Source: JABSQH01 sp039177505
GTDB lineage: Bacteria; Actinomycetota; Acidimicrobiia; Acidimicrobiales; Ilumatobacteraceae
Direction: 5' to 3'
Assembly (NCBI GenBank): GCA_039177505.1
Contig: JBCDFR010000019.1
Coordinates: 1 to 64,000 of the forward strand
Length of the DNA: 64,000 bases
Under the pieces are notes generated by a model. The model did no database searches. It was not told the DNA's origin and saw nothing but the letters and a program-made list of their open reading frames with translations. A program made the position numbers and the translations under genes. Positions within the stretch are counted from its first letter, which is position 1. Every line of letters starts with the position of its first letter. Of the stretch, positions 42,068 through 50,815 are shown piece after piece.

Positions 42068-45000
42068 ATGAGCGACCCCCAACTGTTCGGCGCGCCCGTC
42101 GAGCCCGACGACATTCCCCATCCCGCCGAGACCGCCGATGCGGCGACTGGCGCTCGTGGGCCATCACCGTTTCGGGAGGGTCTCAATCCCGACCAACTCG
42201 ACGCAGTGGTCCATGAGGGTGGGCCGTTGCTGGTCGTCGCTGGCGCAGGCTCGGGCAAGACGCGCGTTCTGACCCACCGAATCGCCAATCTCGTTCACGA
42301 AGGCGTACCGCCCTCGAAGATCCTGGCGATCACATTCACCAACAAAGCCGCCGCCGAGATGCGCGAGCGCTTGGTCGACCTCGTCGGCCCGGCGGTGCGG
42401 GCGATGTGGGTGTCGACGTTCCACTCGGCCTGTGTGCGCATCCTGCGTGCCAACGGTGAGGTGCTCGGGTATCCGCGCCAGTTCTCGATCTACGACGCGG
42501 CCGACGCCAACCGGCTGACCGGTTACGTGATCCGCGACCTCGCGCTCGATCCCAAACGCTTCGCCCCGCGAGCCGTGCACGGCCGCATCAGCTTGTGGAA
42601 GAACGAGCTGGTCCTCCCCGATCAGGCCACGGCCGAGGCCGGCAACATCTTCGAACGCAAGCACGCCGAGATCTACACCGAGTACCAAGCTCGCTTGCTC
42701 AAGGCCGGTGCCATGGACTTCGACGACCTGTTGGTCAACGCCGTCCGGCTGTTGCGCGAGCACGGCGATGTGCTCGAGCACTACCGCCACCGGTTCGCCC
42801 ACATCTGCGTCGACGAGTACCAAGACACCAACAAGGCCCAGAACGAACTCGTCCTCATGCTTGCGGGCGGACACGGCAACGTGTGTGTCGTCGGCGACAC
42901 CGACCAGTGTTTGCCGCCAGGATCGATGATCGCAACGCCCAATGGACATCGTGCGATCGAGACACTCGCAGTTGGCGACGAGGTGCTCGGTGCGTCCGGC
43001 CGGGCCACTGCACACTCTGGGCTGGTCACTCACGTGCATGAGGGGCGGTACGAGGGGGAGATCGTCAGCATCACGGCCGAACAACGCACGGTTGTGGCGA
43101 CGCCCGAGCACCTCGTCCCTGCTCGCCTGGTGCCGCAGCCGGGACGTCATCTCGTGTATCTCATGCATCGCAGCGATCGCGGTTGGCGCATCGGGCGGAC
43201 AACCGGCGCGCGGTCGAGCCGCGCGGGTCACGTCCAGCACGGGTTGTTCGTGCGGTCGAATCAAGAACACGCCGACGCGATCTGGATCCTCGAGGTGTGT
43301 GACTCGCTCGCCGACGCGTCGTACTTCGAGGCGTACTACGCCGCAACGTACGGACTGCCGACCGCCTGTTTCCACGCCAAGGGCCGAGCGCTGTCGATGG
43401 ACGACGAGCGGCTCGAGCGGTTGTACGACCGACTCGACACTGAGCGTGGCGCAAAGCAGCTCATGGCGGACCGTCAGCTGAGCGTCGAGTTCCCTCACCA
43501 TCGGCCGCAGAACGGCGCGCGCCGACAGGTCGTGAACCTGACGATGTTCTCCGATCGGCAGACCGCCGTTGGCTACCACCGAGTGCAGTGGTCGTCGAAT
43601 CGCGACGACGTCATCGATCGACTGCGCTCAGCCGGTGTCAAACTGCGAGACAGCAAGCACCGGTCGCTGCGTTACGAGACCTCGTGGAAGGACTATCGGA
43701 GGGCGCTCGACGACGCCAAGCGCATCGCTGCGCTCGGCCAGCTCGACATCCGCCGTCGACTCGCCCTCGACGGAGTGACGTACGACCTCATGCCGGTTGC
43801 CCACCTGACCGTTGGAATGGAGGTGCTCTTGCTCGACGAGTCCGCTGACGAACCGGCATGGGTCACCGCAACGGTCGATCGCACCGAGATGCAGACCTAT
43901 TCAGGACCGGTGTACGACCTCGAAGTCGATCGCTGCCACACGTACGCCGCCGACGGGATCCTCGTGCACAACAGCGTGTACGCCTTTCGAGGCGCCGACT
44001 TCCGCAACATCTTGGAGTTCGAAGGTGCGTTCCCCGACGTGACCACGATCGTGCTCGATCAGAACTACCGCAGTACGCAGACAATTCTCGACGCGGCCAA
44101 CGCCGTCATCGATCACAACGAGGAGCGCAAACCGAAGTCGTTGTGGACCGACGGCGACAAGGGCGACCGCATCGTGCGCTACTTCGCCGACGACGAAGGC
44201 GACGAAGCGACGTTCGTCGCGTCGACGGCCCGCCAGTTGCAGCGCGACGACGCGATCAACTTCCGCGAGATGGCGGTGCTCTATCGCACCAACGCCCAGA
44301 GCCGGGTGATCGAAGAGGCGTTCATGCGCGTCGGGGTGCCGTACAAGGTGGTCGGTGGCACCCGGTTCTACGACCGGCGGGAAGTAAAGGACGCCATGGC
44401 CTACCTGCGGGCGGTCGTGAACCCGGCCGACGAAGTCAGCGTGAAGCGGGTGCTGAACGTCCCCAAGCGCGGCGTCGGCGATGCCAGCGTGGCCAAGCTT
44501 GATGCGTTCGCCGCCGCCGAGGGGTTGGCCTTCGCCGATGCGCTCCGGCGTGCCGACGAAGCCGGCGTCACCGGCCCGGCCGTGCGCGGCATCGCATCGT
44601 TCGTCGAACTGCTCGACACGCTCGCCGACGTCGCGGCCGATCCCGATCAGGGGCCAGGCGACGTGCTCCAAGGAGCGCTCGACGGGTCGGGTTACCTCGC
44701 CGAACTCGAAGCAGAGGACACCGTCGAATCGCACGGACGGGTGGAGAACCTCGGCGAACTCGTTGGCTCGGCACGCGAGTTCACCGTGATCGACGAGTTC
44801 CTCGAACAGGTCTCGCTCGTCGCTGACACCGACGAGCTACCCGACGGCGAAGTCGACGACGAGGTCGTGTTGATGACACTGCACTCCGCCAAAGGGCTCG
44901 AGTTCCCCGTCGTGTTCCTGATCGGTGTCGAAGAAGGCGTGTTCCCGCACATCCGGGCGCTCACCGAGCCAGCCGAGATGGAAGAGGAGCGGCGCCTCGC

Positions 45001-45508
45001 CTACGTCGGTATTACTCGCGCAATGCAACGGCTGTACATGAGCCACGCGTGGAGTCGACAGCTGTTCGGATCTACCCAATACAACCCGCCGTCGCGCTTC
45101 TTCGACGAGATTCCCGCGGAGCTGATCGACACGCTCGGCAACGAGTCGGGCCGCACCAGCTATGGGCGTCAGAGCTACCGCTCACGAGATGGCGATCCGC
45201 CGCCGTACCGTCGGGGGACCGTTGGCTCGCGCGACATCAACGCCGACCTCCAACGCGAGCGCGAGTCGGCCCACCGCGAGCGAGTCGTCGACGCAGCCAT
45301 GCGGGCCGGCACCACGACCACACCACAGCCGGCCAACTCGCAAGATCTCGGGCTGCGGGTCGGCGACGACGTCGAGCACCCGGCCTTCGGCGACGGCGTC
45401 ATCATCGACATCACCGGCGAGGGCGACAAGGCCGAGGCGACGGTGAACTTCGCCGGGGTGGGCAGCAAACACCTCGCGTTGGCGTGGGCGCCGCTGAAGA
45501 AGCGCTGA
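42068..45508 (+). CDS. uvrD: UvrD/PcrA-type SF1 DNA helicase with intein
   Basis: The 1146-codon frame encodes a 791-residue helicase plus a 355-residue intein (residues 281-635). Helicase motifs: LNPDQLDAV (Q motif), AGAGSGKTR (motif I, about 58-66), AITFTNKAAAEMRERL (Ia), VDEYQDTN (II), VVGDTDQ/SVYAFRGAD (III, split by the intein), QNYRST (IV), VLMTLHSAKGLEFPVV (V) and VGITRAMQRLY (VI). The C-terminal FGDGVIIDITGEGDKAEATVNF is the PcrA Tudor-like RNA-polymerase-binding domain. It unwinds DNA in nucleotide-excision repair. Splicing must occur for activity, since motif III is broken. Confidence 0.95.
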   Translation: MSDPQLFGAPVEPDDIPHPAETADAATGARGPSPFREGLNPDQLDAVVHEGGPLLVVAGAGSGKTRVLTHRIANLVHEGVPPSKILAITFTNKAAAEMRERLVDLVGPAVRAMWVSTFHSACVRILRANGEVLGYPRQFSIYDAADANRLTGYVIRDLALDPKRFAPRAVHGRISLWKNELVLPDQATAEAGNIFERKHAEIYTEYQARLLKAGAMDFDDLLVNAVRLLREHGDVLEHYRHRFAHICVDEYQDTNKAQNELVLMLAGGHGNVCVVGDTDQCLPPGSMIATPNGHRAIETLAVGDEVLGASGRATAHSGLVTHVHEGRYEGEIVSITAEQRTVVATPEHLVPARLVPQPGRHLVYLMHRSDRGWRIGRTTGARSSRAGHVQHGLFVRSNQEHADAIWILEVCDSLADASYFEAYYAATYGLPTACFHAKGRALSMDDERLERLYDRLDTERGAKQLMADRQLSVEFPHHRPQNGARRQVVNLTMFSDRQTAVGYHRVQWSSNRDDVIDRLRSAGVKLRDSKHRSLRYETSWKDYRRALDDAKRIAALGQLDIRRRLALDGVTYDLMPVAHLTVGMEVLLLDESADEPAWVTATVDRTEMQTYSGPVYDLEVDRCHTYAADGILVHNSVYAFRGADFRNILEFEGAFPDVTTIVLDQNYRSTQTILDAANAVIDHNEERKPKSLWTDGDKGDRIVRYFADDEGDEATFVASTARQLQRDDAINFREMAVLYRTNAQSRVIEEAFMRVGVPYKVVGGTRFYDRREVKDAMAYLRAVVNPADEVSVKRVLNVPKRGVGDASVAKLDAFAAAEGLAFADALRRADEAGVTGPAVRGIASFVELLDTLADVAADPDQGPGDVLQGALDGSGYLAELEAEDTVESHGRVENLGELVGSAREFTVIDEFLEQVSLVADTDELPDGEVDDEVVLMTLHSAKGLEFPVVFLIGVEEGVFPHIRALTEPAEMEEERRLAYVGITRAMQRLYMSHAWSRQLFGSTQYNPPSRFFDEIPAELIDTLGNESGRTSYGRQSYRSRDGDPPPYRRGTVGSRDINADLQRERESAHRERVVDAAMRAGTTTTPQPANSQDLGLRVGDDVEHPAFGDGVIIDITGEGDKAEATVNFAGVGSKHLALAWAPLKKR
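42908..43972 (+). other. Intein in helicase motif III
   Basis: Coding segment of 355 residues. Block A CLPPGSMIATPNG with nucleophile Cys281, block B ATPEHLV, block F/G VYDLEVDRCHTYAADGILVHN ending in His-Asn635, followed by extein Ser636. Insertion lies between Gln280 and Ser636 of GDTDQ|SVYAF, a conserved ATPase motif, the usual choice of inteins. The centre (about 355-610) has no LAGLIDADG motif but carries HLVYLMHRSD, WRIGRTT and YFEAYYAATYGLPT, resembling a GIY-YIG-type nuclease. Confidence 0.9.
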
Positions 45509-45557
45509 GGGCCGGCGACTCCTCGCGCTGCGGGTGCCGTCTGGCAGACTGCCGGTG

Positions 45558-45998
45558 ATGAAGGCTGCATTTCTCGTCGAGAGCCTGACGGGCAACACCT
45601 GGACCGCTGCCGAACACGTGGCCGACCTGCTCGCGCAACAGCGGTGGAGCATCACGGGTCTGTCGAAAGTGAAGCAGCCCGACTATCAGTCGATTCAAGA
45701 CGCCGACCTCGTTCTGGTCGGCACCTGGGTGCATGGCGCGTTCATCTTCGGGCAAGCGCCATGGGCGTTGTCGAACATCGCCAACCTGCCCGCAATGCGT
45801 GGCAAACGAGCAGCCGGGTTCTGTACGTTCGCGCTCGATCCGGGCAAGTCGCTCGACAAGCTCGATCAGGCCCTCGGTGACACCGGCGCGTATGTGATCG
45901 GTGGGTTGGCGATGAGCCGCAGCAAGCTCGAAGAGCACACCGAGGTGTTCGCGGAACGGCTCGTCGAGGCGTTGGCCACCGCCCCGCCGATCGACTAG
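45558..45998 (+). CDS. Flavodoxin-like protein
   Basis: Single-domain protein of 146 residues with the flavodoxin fold: ESLTGNTWTAAEHVA (FMN phosphate loop, residues 8-22), VGTWVHGAFIFGQ (about 57-69) and GFCTFALDPGKSLDKL. It binds FMN and carries electrons or acts as a quinone reductase. The two start options differ by 24 nt; ATG 45558 is the first residue before the beta strand. No partner redox gene adjoins it. Ends 4 nt into the convergent small membrane protein gene. Confidence 0.82.
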   Translation: MKAAFLVESLTGNTWTAAEHVADLLAQQRWSITGLSKVKQPDYQSIQDADLVLVGTWVHGAFIFGQAPWALSNIANLPAMRGKRAAGFCTFALDPGKSLDKLDQALGDTGAYVIGGLAMSRSKLEEHTEVFAERLVEALATAPPID

Positions 45999-46276
45999 CT
46001 GGCTGCAACGCTCGGCGCGGCGGACACGTCGAGCCCGCTCAGCTGACCGAGCGCCTCGGACTCGCCGCTGGCGAGCAGTACGAGCACGATGAGCGCCACG
46101 ATCAGGAACACCGCGATCAGGATGAGCACGAGCAAAGGCCGGGGTCGTTTGCTGGGACCTTCACCTTGGCGCCAGTGCTCGGGCGTCGGCCTCGGGCCGT
46201 GGCGCTCGACCTCGGCGCGCACGTTGTCGATTCCACCGAAGCCACCCATGCCGCTGTCGCCGGAACCGTCGGTCAT
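45995..46276 (-). CDS. Small membrane protein
   Basis: Protein of 93 residues. A Gly/Asp-rich N-terminus (MTDGSGDSGMGGFGGIDN), a charged cytosolic segment with PEHWRQGEGPSKRPRP, one transmembrane helix (LLVLILIAVFLIVALIVLVLLA) and a short outside tail. No known domain. ATG 46276 overlaps the stop of the remnant frame upstream by 4 nt. Confidence 0.6.
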   Translation of the reverse strand: MTDGSGDSGMGGFGGIDNVRAEVERHGPRPTPEHWRQGEGPSKRPRPLLVLILIAVFLIVALIVLVLLASGESEALGQLSGLDVSAAPSVAAS

Positions 46277-46597
46277 GACCGGACCGTATCGGACCCTGAA
46301 CCGCCGTGTTGGGCGACGAGTTGTTCGACGACGTACGCGTGGTTGGCGTCGATCACTTCGCCTGGTAACGGCTCGAGTACCTGCGACCACAACACGTTGC
46401 CCCACCCGTCAGCGCGTGTTGTTCCACAACACCGACTCCGGTGTGTCACACGAGCCGCAGGGATTGTCCCCTTCGCTTTCGCGCACGACCTCGGTGTGCA
46501 TCAGCGGTCGAAGCGGCTTGACCGTGAGGTCGCCTTCGAAGGGGAACAATGGCGACTCGACAAGCCGCTGCACCGAGTGGTCGTCTCGTGTGCGCAC
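46273..46597 (-). pseudogene. HIT-family protein remnant (N- and C-terminal pieces joined by a frameshift)
   Basis: Starting at GTG 46597, one frame reads SPLFPFEGDLTVKPLRP and NPCGSCDTPESVLWNNTR before a stop. The next frame continues GWGNVLWSQVLEPLPGEV and HAYVVEQLVAQHGGS to a TGA that overlaps the following ATG. The first piece resembles the N-terminus and the second the C-terminus of actinobacterial HIT hydrolases; the catalytic HxHxH core is missing. Assignment is by pattern memory only. Confidence 0.45.
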
Positions 46598-46636
46598 GAG
46601 GTGAACGTAGTTCGGGTGGAGAACTCGGGGTTTCCT

Positions 46637-47161
46637 TCACCCGGTGGTCGTTGTCGTGGTCACGGCCGCGAGGTCGATGTAGAGGGTCTCTTGGTCCTCG
46701 ACGATCGGGTTGACGCCCGAGTCGGGCGGGGACAACTCGGTCACGTCGAGTTCGACGCCGTTGCAGTCGACGAACGTTCGCGTGCCCTCGATCTGGTCGA
46801 CGGCGCATGACTGAGCGTCGCCGGCCGGGTACGCGTAGTACACGACCCATCCGGTGGTCGGATCGTCGCTCTCGTGATCGAGCACGATCGTGCGTTCGCC
46901 GGTCGTGGTGTCGAGACCAGGAAACAGGATCGGTCCATCTTCTTCCACGATGCGGGCGACCGTTTGCACCGAGCCGACCATCAGTCGCTCGGGGGCCAGT
47001 CGATCGCTCGTCTCGACGTCGCCGCGAGACAGAAAGGCGGCCATTCCCCACAGAAAGAGGGCGATGAGGACGAGGACAACGAGTCCCGCGCCGACCGGAA
47101 CCACGGCGCGCGCCAGCGGAGATCGAAGGCGAGGACCGCGTGCGGGCGTCGTTGACGACAC
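46637..47161 (-). CDS. Membrane-anchored protein with Rieske-like sequence pattern
   Basis: Protein of 174 residues. One N-terminal transmembrane helix (AVVPVGAGLVVLVLIALFLWG, about 19-39) anchors an extracytoplasmic domain. The segment GPILFPGLDTTTGERTIVLDHESDDP, shortened here as ILFPGLDTT...VLDHESDDP, and VDCNGVELDVTEL recall small Rieske-fold proteins, but only one or two Cys (CAVDQIEG, VDCNG) are present and no His pair, so a 2Fe-2S cluster cannot be formed. Function unknown. Confidence 0.6.
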   Translation of the reverse strand: MSSTTPARGPRLRSPLARAVVPVGAGLVVLVLIALFLWGMAAFLSRGDVETSDRLAPERLMVGSVQTVARIVEEDGPILFPGLDTTTGERTIVLDHESDDPTTGWVVYYAYPAGDAQSCAVDQIEGTRTFVDCNGVELDVTELSPPDSGVNPIVEDQETLYIDLAAVTTTTTTG

Positions 47162-47233
47162 GGCTCACAGTGTGCCGTGGTGGCGGCGGAACCAGCCGTC
47201 GCGTGACTTTTCGCACGGTCGCATTCGACCGCG

Positions 47234-47239
47234 TAGGGT
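47234..47239 (+). promoter_or_regulatory. Putative -10 box (TAGGGT) for the mutase-sucCD cluster
   Basis: TAGGGT ends 9 nt before the GTG at 47249. Confidence 0.35.
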
Positions 47240-47248
47240 GAGCGATTC

Positions 47249-47662
47249 GTGAAGCGCCCGTATCGCATCGTCGTTGCCAAACCAGGGCTCGACGGCCACG
47301 ACCGGGGTGCCAAGACCATCACACGGGCACTACGCGACCACGGTTTCGAGGTGATCTACACCGGTCTGCACCAAACACCTGAGCAGATCGCCGAGACGGT
47401 GTTGCAAGAAGATGCCGACGGCATCGGACTGTCGCTGCTGTCGGGTGCCCACCTCACCTTGTTCCCACGGGTGATGGAAGAGTTGCGGGCGCGCGACCTC
47501 GGTGAGGTACTGGTGTTTGGTGGTGGCGTGATTCCCGATGCCGATGCTCGCGAGCTGCGCGAGCAAGGGGTTGCTGAGATCTTCGGACCCGGATCGTCGC
47601 TCAAGACGATCGGGACCTGGCTCGAGAACGAGCTCGACGAGCGCGAGGCGCCCAGCGCCTGA
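47249..47662 (+). CDS. Cobalamin-binding subunit of a methylmalonyl-/isobutyryl-CoA mutase family enzyme
   Basis: Small B12-binding protein of 137 residues: VVAKPGLDGHDRGAKTI contains the DxHxxG motif whose His17 is the lower axial cobalt ligand, followed by SLLSGAHLTLFP and VFGGGVIPD. The stand-alone size matches the small subunit of mutases such as isobutyryl-CoA or 2-hydroxyisobutyryl-CoA mutase; the large catalytic subunit is not in the window. It lies 13 nt upstream of sucC, which fits a product entering the TCA cycle as succinyl-CoA. Confidence 0.88.
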   Translation: MKRPYRIVVAKPGLDGHDRGAKTITRALRDHGFEVIYTGLHQTPEQIAETVLQEDADGIGLSLLSGAHLTLFPRVMEELRARDLGEVLVFGGGVIPDADARELREQGVAEIFGPGSSLKTIGTWLENELDEREAPSA

Positions 47663-47675
47663 GAAAGGACTGCGC

Positions 47676-48824
47676 ATGGATCTGTTCGAGTACCAGGGCA
47701 AGCAGTACTTTGCCCGCTACGACATCCCGGTCAGCCCAGGTGGCCCGGCCGACACCGTCGACGAGGCGGTGAAAGAGGCCAACCAGGCCGGCTACCCGGT
47801 GGTGGTGAAAGCGCAGGTGCAAGTCGGTGGCCGCGGAAAGGCCGGCGGGATCAAGCTCGCCGACAACGAGGCCGAGGTGCGCGAGCACGCCGGGAACATC
47901 CTCGGAATGGACATCAAGGGCCATACGGTCAACCGGCTGTGGGTCGAGAAGGCGTCGGACATCGAAGATGAGTACTACGCCAGCTTCACCCTCGATCGTG
48001 CGGCCAAGAAGCACCTGCTGATGCTGTCGGCTGAAGGTGGCGTGGAGATCGAAGCCGTCGCCGAGTCGAACCCTGACGCAATCGTCAAATTGCACATCGA
48101 CCCAGTCGACGGCCTCGACCTCGAGGTGGCTCGCGAGTCGTGTGTCGCAGCCAAGCTCCCGGAACGGGCGGTCGATGGCGCCGCCGAAATCCTCGTCAAG
48201 CTGTACCGCTGCTACACCGAAGGCGACTGCGACCTCGCCGAGATCAACCCGTTGATTCTCAAGCCGACGGGCGAAGTGCACGCTCTCGACGCGAAGGTCA
48301 CCCTCGACAACTCCGCCGCGTACCGGCACCCGGAATGGGAGGCGTTCGCAGCTACGGAAGTGCTCGACGATCGCGAGCAGTTGGCGAAGGAAAAGGGCCT
48401 GCAGTACATCGGCCTCGACGGCTCGGTGGGGATCATCGCCAACGGCGCCGGCCTGGCGATGTCGACGCTCGACGTCGTCAATCAGGTCGGCGGTACCGCC
48501 GCGAACTTCCTCGACATCGGTGGCGGCGCCAACGCCGACGTGATGGCTGGAGCGCTCGAAGTGATCAACTTCGACGAGAACGTGGTGTCGATTCTGATCA
48601 ACATCTTTGGTGGCATCACTCGTGGCGAGGAAGTCGCCAAGGGCATCGTCGAAGCGATGAGTCGAGTCGACCTGCGGGCGCCCATCGTGATCCGACTCGA
48701 TGGCACCAACGCCGAAGAGGGCCGCCAGATCCTGCTCGACGCCGGTATTCCCGAAGAGAAGCTGCGCTCCGAGCCGACCATGCTCGAAGCCGCGCTCGCT
48801 GCCGTCTCGACCGCCAACGCCTGA
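47676..48824 (+). CDS. sucC: Succinyl-CoA synthetase beta subunit
   Basis: ADP- or GDP-forming beta subunit of 382 residues. ATP-grasp domain begins MDLFEYQGKQYFARY and includes KAQVQVGGRGKAGG; the C-terminal CoA-ligase domain has DIGGGANADV and INIFGGITRGEEVA. It makes succinyl-CoA/succinate with SucD, yielding nucleoside triphosphate. GAGAAAGGAC 4 nt before ATG is the ribosome-binding site. Followed 13 nt later by sucD. Confidence 0.97.
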   Translation: MDLFEYQGKQYFARYDIPVSPGGPADTVDEAVKEANQAGYPVVVKAQVQVGGRGKAGGIKLADNEAEVREHAGNILGMDIKGHTVNRLWVEKASDIEDEYYASFTLDRAAKKHLLMLSAEGGVEIEAVAESNPDAIVKLHIDPVDGLDLEVARESCVAAKLPERAVDGAAEILVKLYRCYTEGDCDLAEINPLILKPTGEVHALDAKVTLDNSAAYRHPEWEAFAATEVLDDREQLAKEKGLQYIGLDGSVGIIANGAGLAMSTLDVVNQVGGTAANFLDIGGGANADVMAGALEVINFDENVVSILINIFGGITRGEEVAKGIVEAMSRVDLRAPIVIRLDGTNAEEGRQILLDAGIPEEKLRSEPTMLEAALAAVSTANA

Positions 48825-48837
48825 GAGGAACCGACCC

Positions 48838-49737
48838 ATGGCCATCTTTGTCAACGAGAACACCAAGGTCGTCGTCCAGGGCCTCACCGGCGGTCAAGGC
48901 CGCTACCACGGGCTCCGCAATCGGGACTACGGCACCAACGTCGTCGGCGGCGTCACACCCGGCAAGGGAGGACAAGACGTCGACGGGATTCCCGTCTTCA
49001 ACTCGGTCACCGAGGCCGTCGAGGCGACCGGGGCCGACGCGTCGTTCGTCGCTGTCCCGCCGAAGTTTGCGTCCGGTGCGATTATTGAAGCCGCCGAAGC
49101 CGGCATCGCCTTTGTCGTGTGCATCACCGAAGGAATCCCCGCACAGGACGAGGCGATGACGTACAACGTTCTGGTCCGCAATCATCCAGGTACCCGGCTG
49201 CTCGGCCCGAACTGTCCTGGCGTGATCTCGCCGGGCAAATGCAATATCGGCATCACCGCCGGTGAAATCGCTCAGAACCCGACCGCCCATGGGCCGAACG
49301 TCGGCATCGTCAGCCGGTCGGGCACGCTCACGTACCAGGCGCTGTACGAGCTCAAGCAGGCGGGCATCGGCGTCTCGACGTGCGTCGGGATCGGCGGCGA
49401 TCCGGTGCCGGGGACGAACTTCATCGACTGTCTCGAGCGGTTCCAGTCCGATCCCGAGACGCACGCCATCATGATGATCGGTGAGATCGGCGGGTCGGCC
49501 GAAGAAGAGGCCGCTGCGTTCATCGATGCCAACGTGACCAAGCCGATGGCCGCCTACATCGCCGGCGTCACGGCGCCCCCTGGCAAGAAGATGGGCCATG
49601 CCGGCGCCATCGTGTCGGGCGGCAAGGGCACAGCGCAGGGCAAGATGTCGGCGCTCAGCGAAGCGGGCGTGAAGGTCGGGGTCAACCCGACCGAAGCCGG
49701 CGAGCTGATGACCGAGATCGTCCGCGAGCTCTCGTAA
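48838..49737 (+). CDS. sucD: Succinyl-CoA synthetase alpha subunit
   Basis: Alpha subunit of 299 residues with the CoA-binding Rossmann start VVVQGLTGGQGRYH and the phospho-histidine segment GKKMGHAGAIVSGGKG (His254 phosphorylated). TGPNCPG-type loop is GPNCPGVISPGKCNIG. Completes the enzyme with SucC. Start codon preceded by GAGAGGAACC. Confidence 0.97.
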   Translation: MAIFVNENTKVVVQGLTGGQGRYHGLRNRDYGTNVVGGVTPGKGGQDVDGIPVFNSVTEAVEATGADASFVAVPPKFASGAIIEAAEAGIAFVVCITEGIPAQDEAMTYNVLVRNHPGTRLLGPNCPGVISPGKCNIGITAGEIAQNPTAHGPNVGIVSRSGTLTYQALYELKQAGIGVSTCVGIGGDPVPGTNFIDCLERFQSDPETHAIMMIGEIGGSAEEEAAAFIDANVTKPMAAYIAGVTAPPGKKMGHAGAIVSGGKGTAQGKMSALSEAGVKVGVNPTEAGELMTEIVRELS

Positions 49738-49831
49738 CGACGCGCTCGGCCTCACTGCGGGTCCGAGCCCTGCACGTTGGGACGGCCTCGCGCCAGGCGG
49801 GCTCCCTGGCGGTCGCGCCGCCGGCTCTGGC

Positions 49832-49837
49832 TAGCTT
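49832..49837 (+). promoter_or_regulatory. Putative -10 box (TAGCTT) for the prolyl-aminopeptidase-like gene
   Basis: TAGCTT ends 6 nt before the GTG at 49844. Confidence 0.35.
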
Positions 49838-49843
49838 CTGCAC

Positions 49844-50800
49844 GTGGGTTCATCGTCGGCCAACTACCTGGACACTTCCGAGTGGGACCCGGCCGACGTG
49901 TCGTCGGGCGGGTCGCGGATGATTCCGATCGATACGCCGATCGGCACGTTCCGCGTCTGGACCAAGCGCGTCGGCACCAATCCCGATCTCAAGGTGCTCT
50001 TGTTGCACGGCGGGCCGGGGGCGACGAGCGAGCTCTACGAGGGGTTCGACACGCAGCTCCCGCCCGCCGGTATCGAGTACTACCACTACGACCAGCTCGG
50101 GTCGTTCCGGAGCGATCAGCCAGACGACCGCTCATTGTGGACGCTCGAACGTTTCGTCGACGAGGTCGAGCAGGTACGGGTTGCGCTCGGTCTCGACCGT
50201 GACAACTTCGTGCTGTTCGGTCAGTCGTGGGGCGGGATGCTCGCCACGGAGTACGCGTTGCACCATCAAGAGCAGCTGAAGGGCATCGTGATCTCGAACA
50301 TGATGTCGAGCGTCCCGGCGTACAACCGATACGCCCACGACGTGCTGATGCCGACGATCGACCCCGGCGCACTCGCCGAGATCAAGCAGCTTGAGGCCGC
50401 TGGAGCCACGAGCGACCCCCGATACGAGGAGCTGCTGTTCGAGCATCACTACCGATTCCACGTGTGCCGTCTCCCGCTCGACGAGTGGCCCGAACCCGTC
50501 CACCGTGGCTTCGCACACATCAACCAGGCGGTATACGAGTACATGCAAGGTCCGAGCGAGCTCGGACTGTCGGGAACGCTCGAGACCTGGGACCGCTCAG
50601 ACGACCTCGCTGCGATCGAGGTCCCGACGCTCGTGATCGGCGCCGAACACGACACGATGGATCCGTCGCACGGGCAGTGGATGGCCGAGCAGCTGCCGCA
50701 GGGCACATACCTGCACTGCCCGAACGGCAGCCATCTCGCGCAATTCGACGACCCCGACCACTTCTGGCCGGGTGTGATCAGCTTTCTGCGGTCGCTCTGA
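49844..50800 (+). CDS. Proline iminopeptidase-family alpha/beta hydrolase
   Basis: S33-family hydrolase of 318 residues: oxyanion loop LLLHGGPGATSELYEGFD, nucleophile elbow GQSWGGMLATEYAL (Ser near 127), catalytic Asp in GAEHDTMDP and His in PNGSHLAQFDD. YYHYDQLGSFRSDQP is a PIP-family signature. It probably removes N-terminal proline from peptides; other small amide or ester substrates are possible. No signal peptide. Convergent with a membrane protein gene 15 nt away. Confidence 0.88.
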   Translation: MGSSSANYLDTSEWDPADVSSGGSRMIPIDTPIGTFRVWTKRVGTNPDLKVLLLHGGPGATSELYEGFDTQLPPAGIEYYHYDQLGSFRSDQPDDRSLWTLERFVDEVEQVRVALGLDRDNFVLFGQSWGGMLATEYALHHQEQLKGIVISNMMSSVPAYNRYAHDVLMPTIDPGALAEIKQLEAAGATSDPRYEELLFEHHYRFHVCRLPLDEWPEPVHRGFAHINQAVYEYMQGPSELGLSGTLETWDRSDDLAAIEVPTLVIGAEHDTMDPSHGQWMAEQLPQGTYLHCPNGSHLAQFDDPDHFWPGVISFLRSL

Positions 50801-50815
50801 TCGAGCGACGGAGCG

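Noticed and set aside
46409..46411. The TGA in the HIT-like remnant as another selenocysteine codon
   Set aside because: The frame after this TGA is not protein-like; the coding signal resumes in a different frame, indicating deletion/frameshift.
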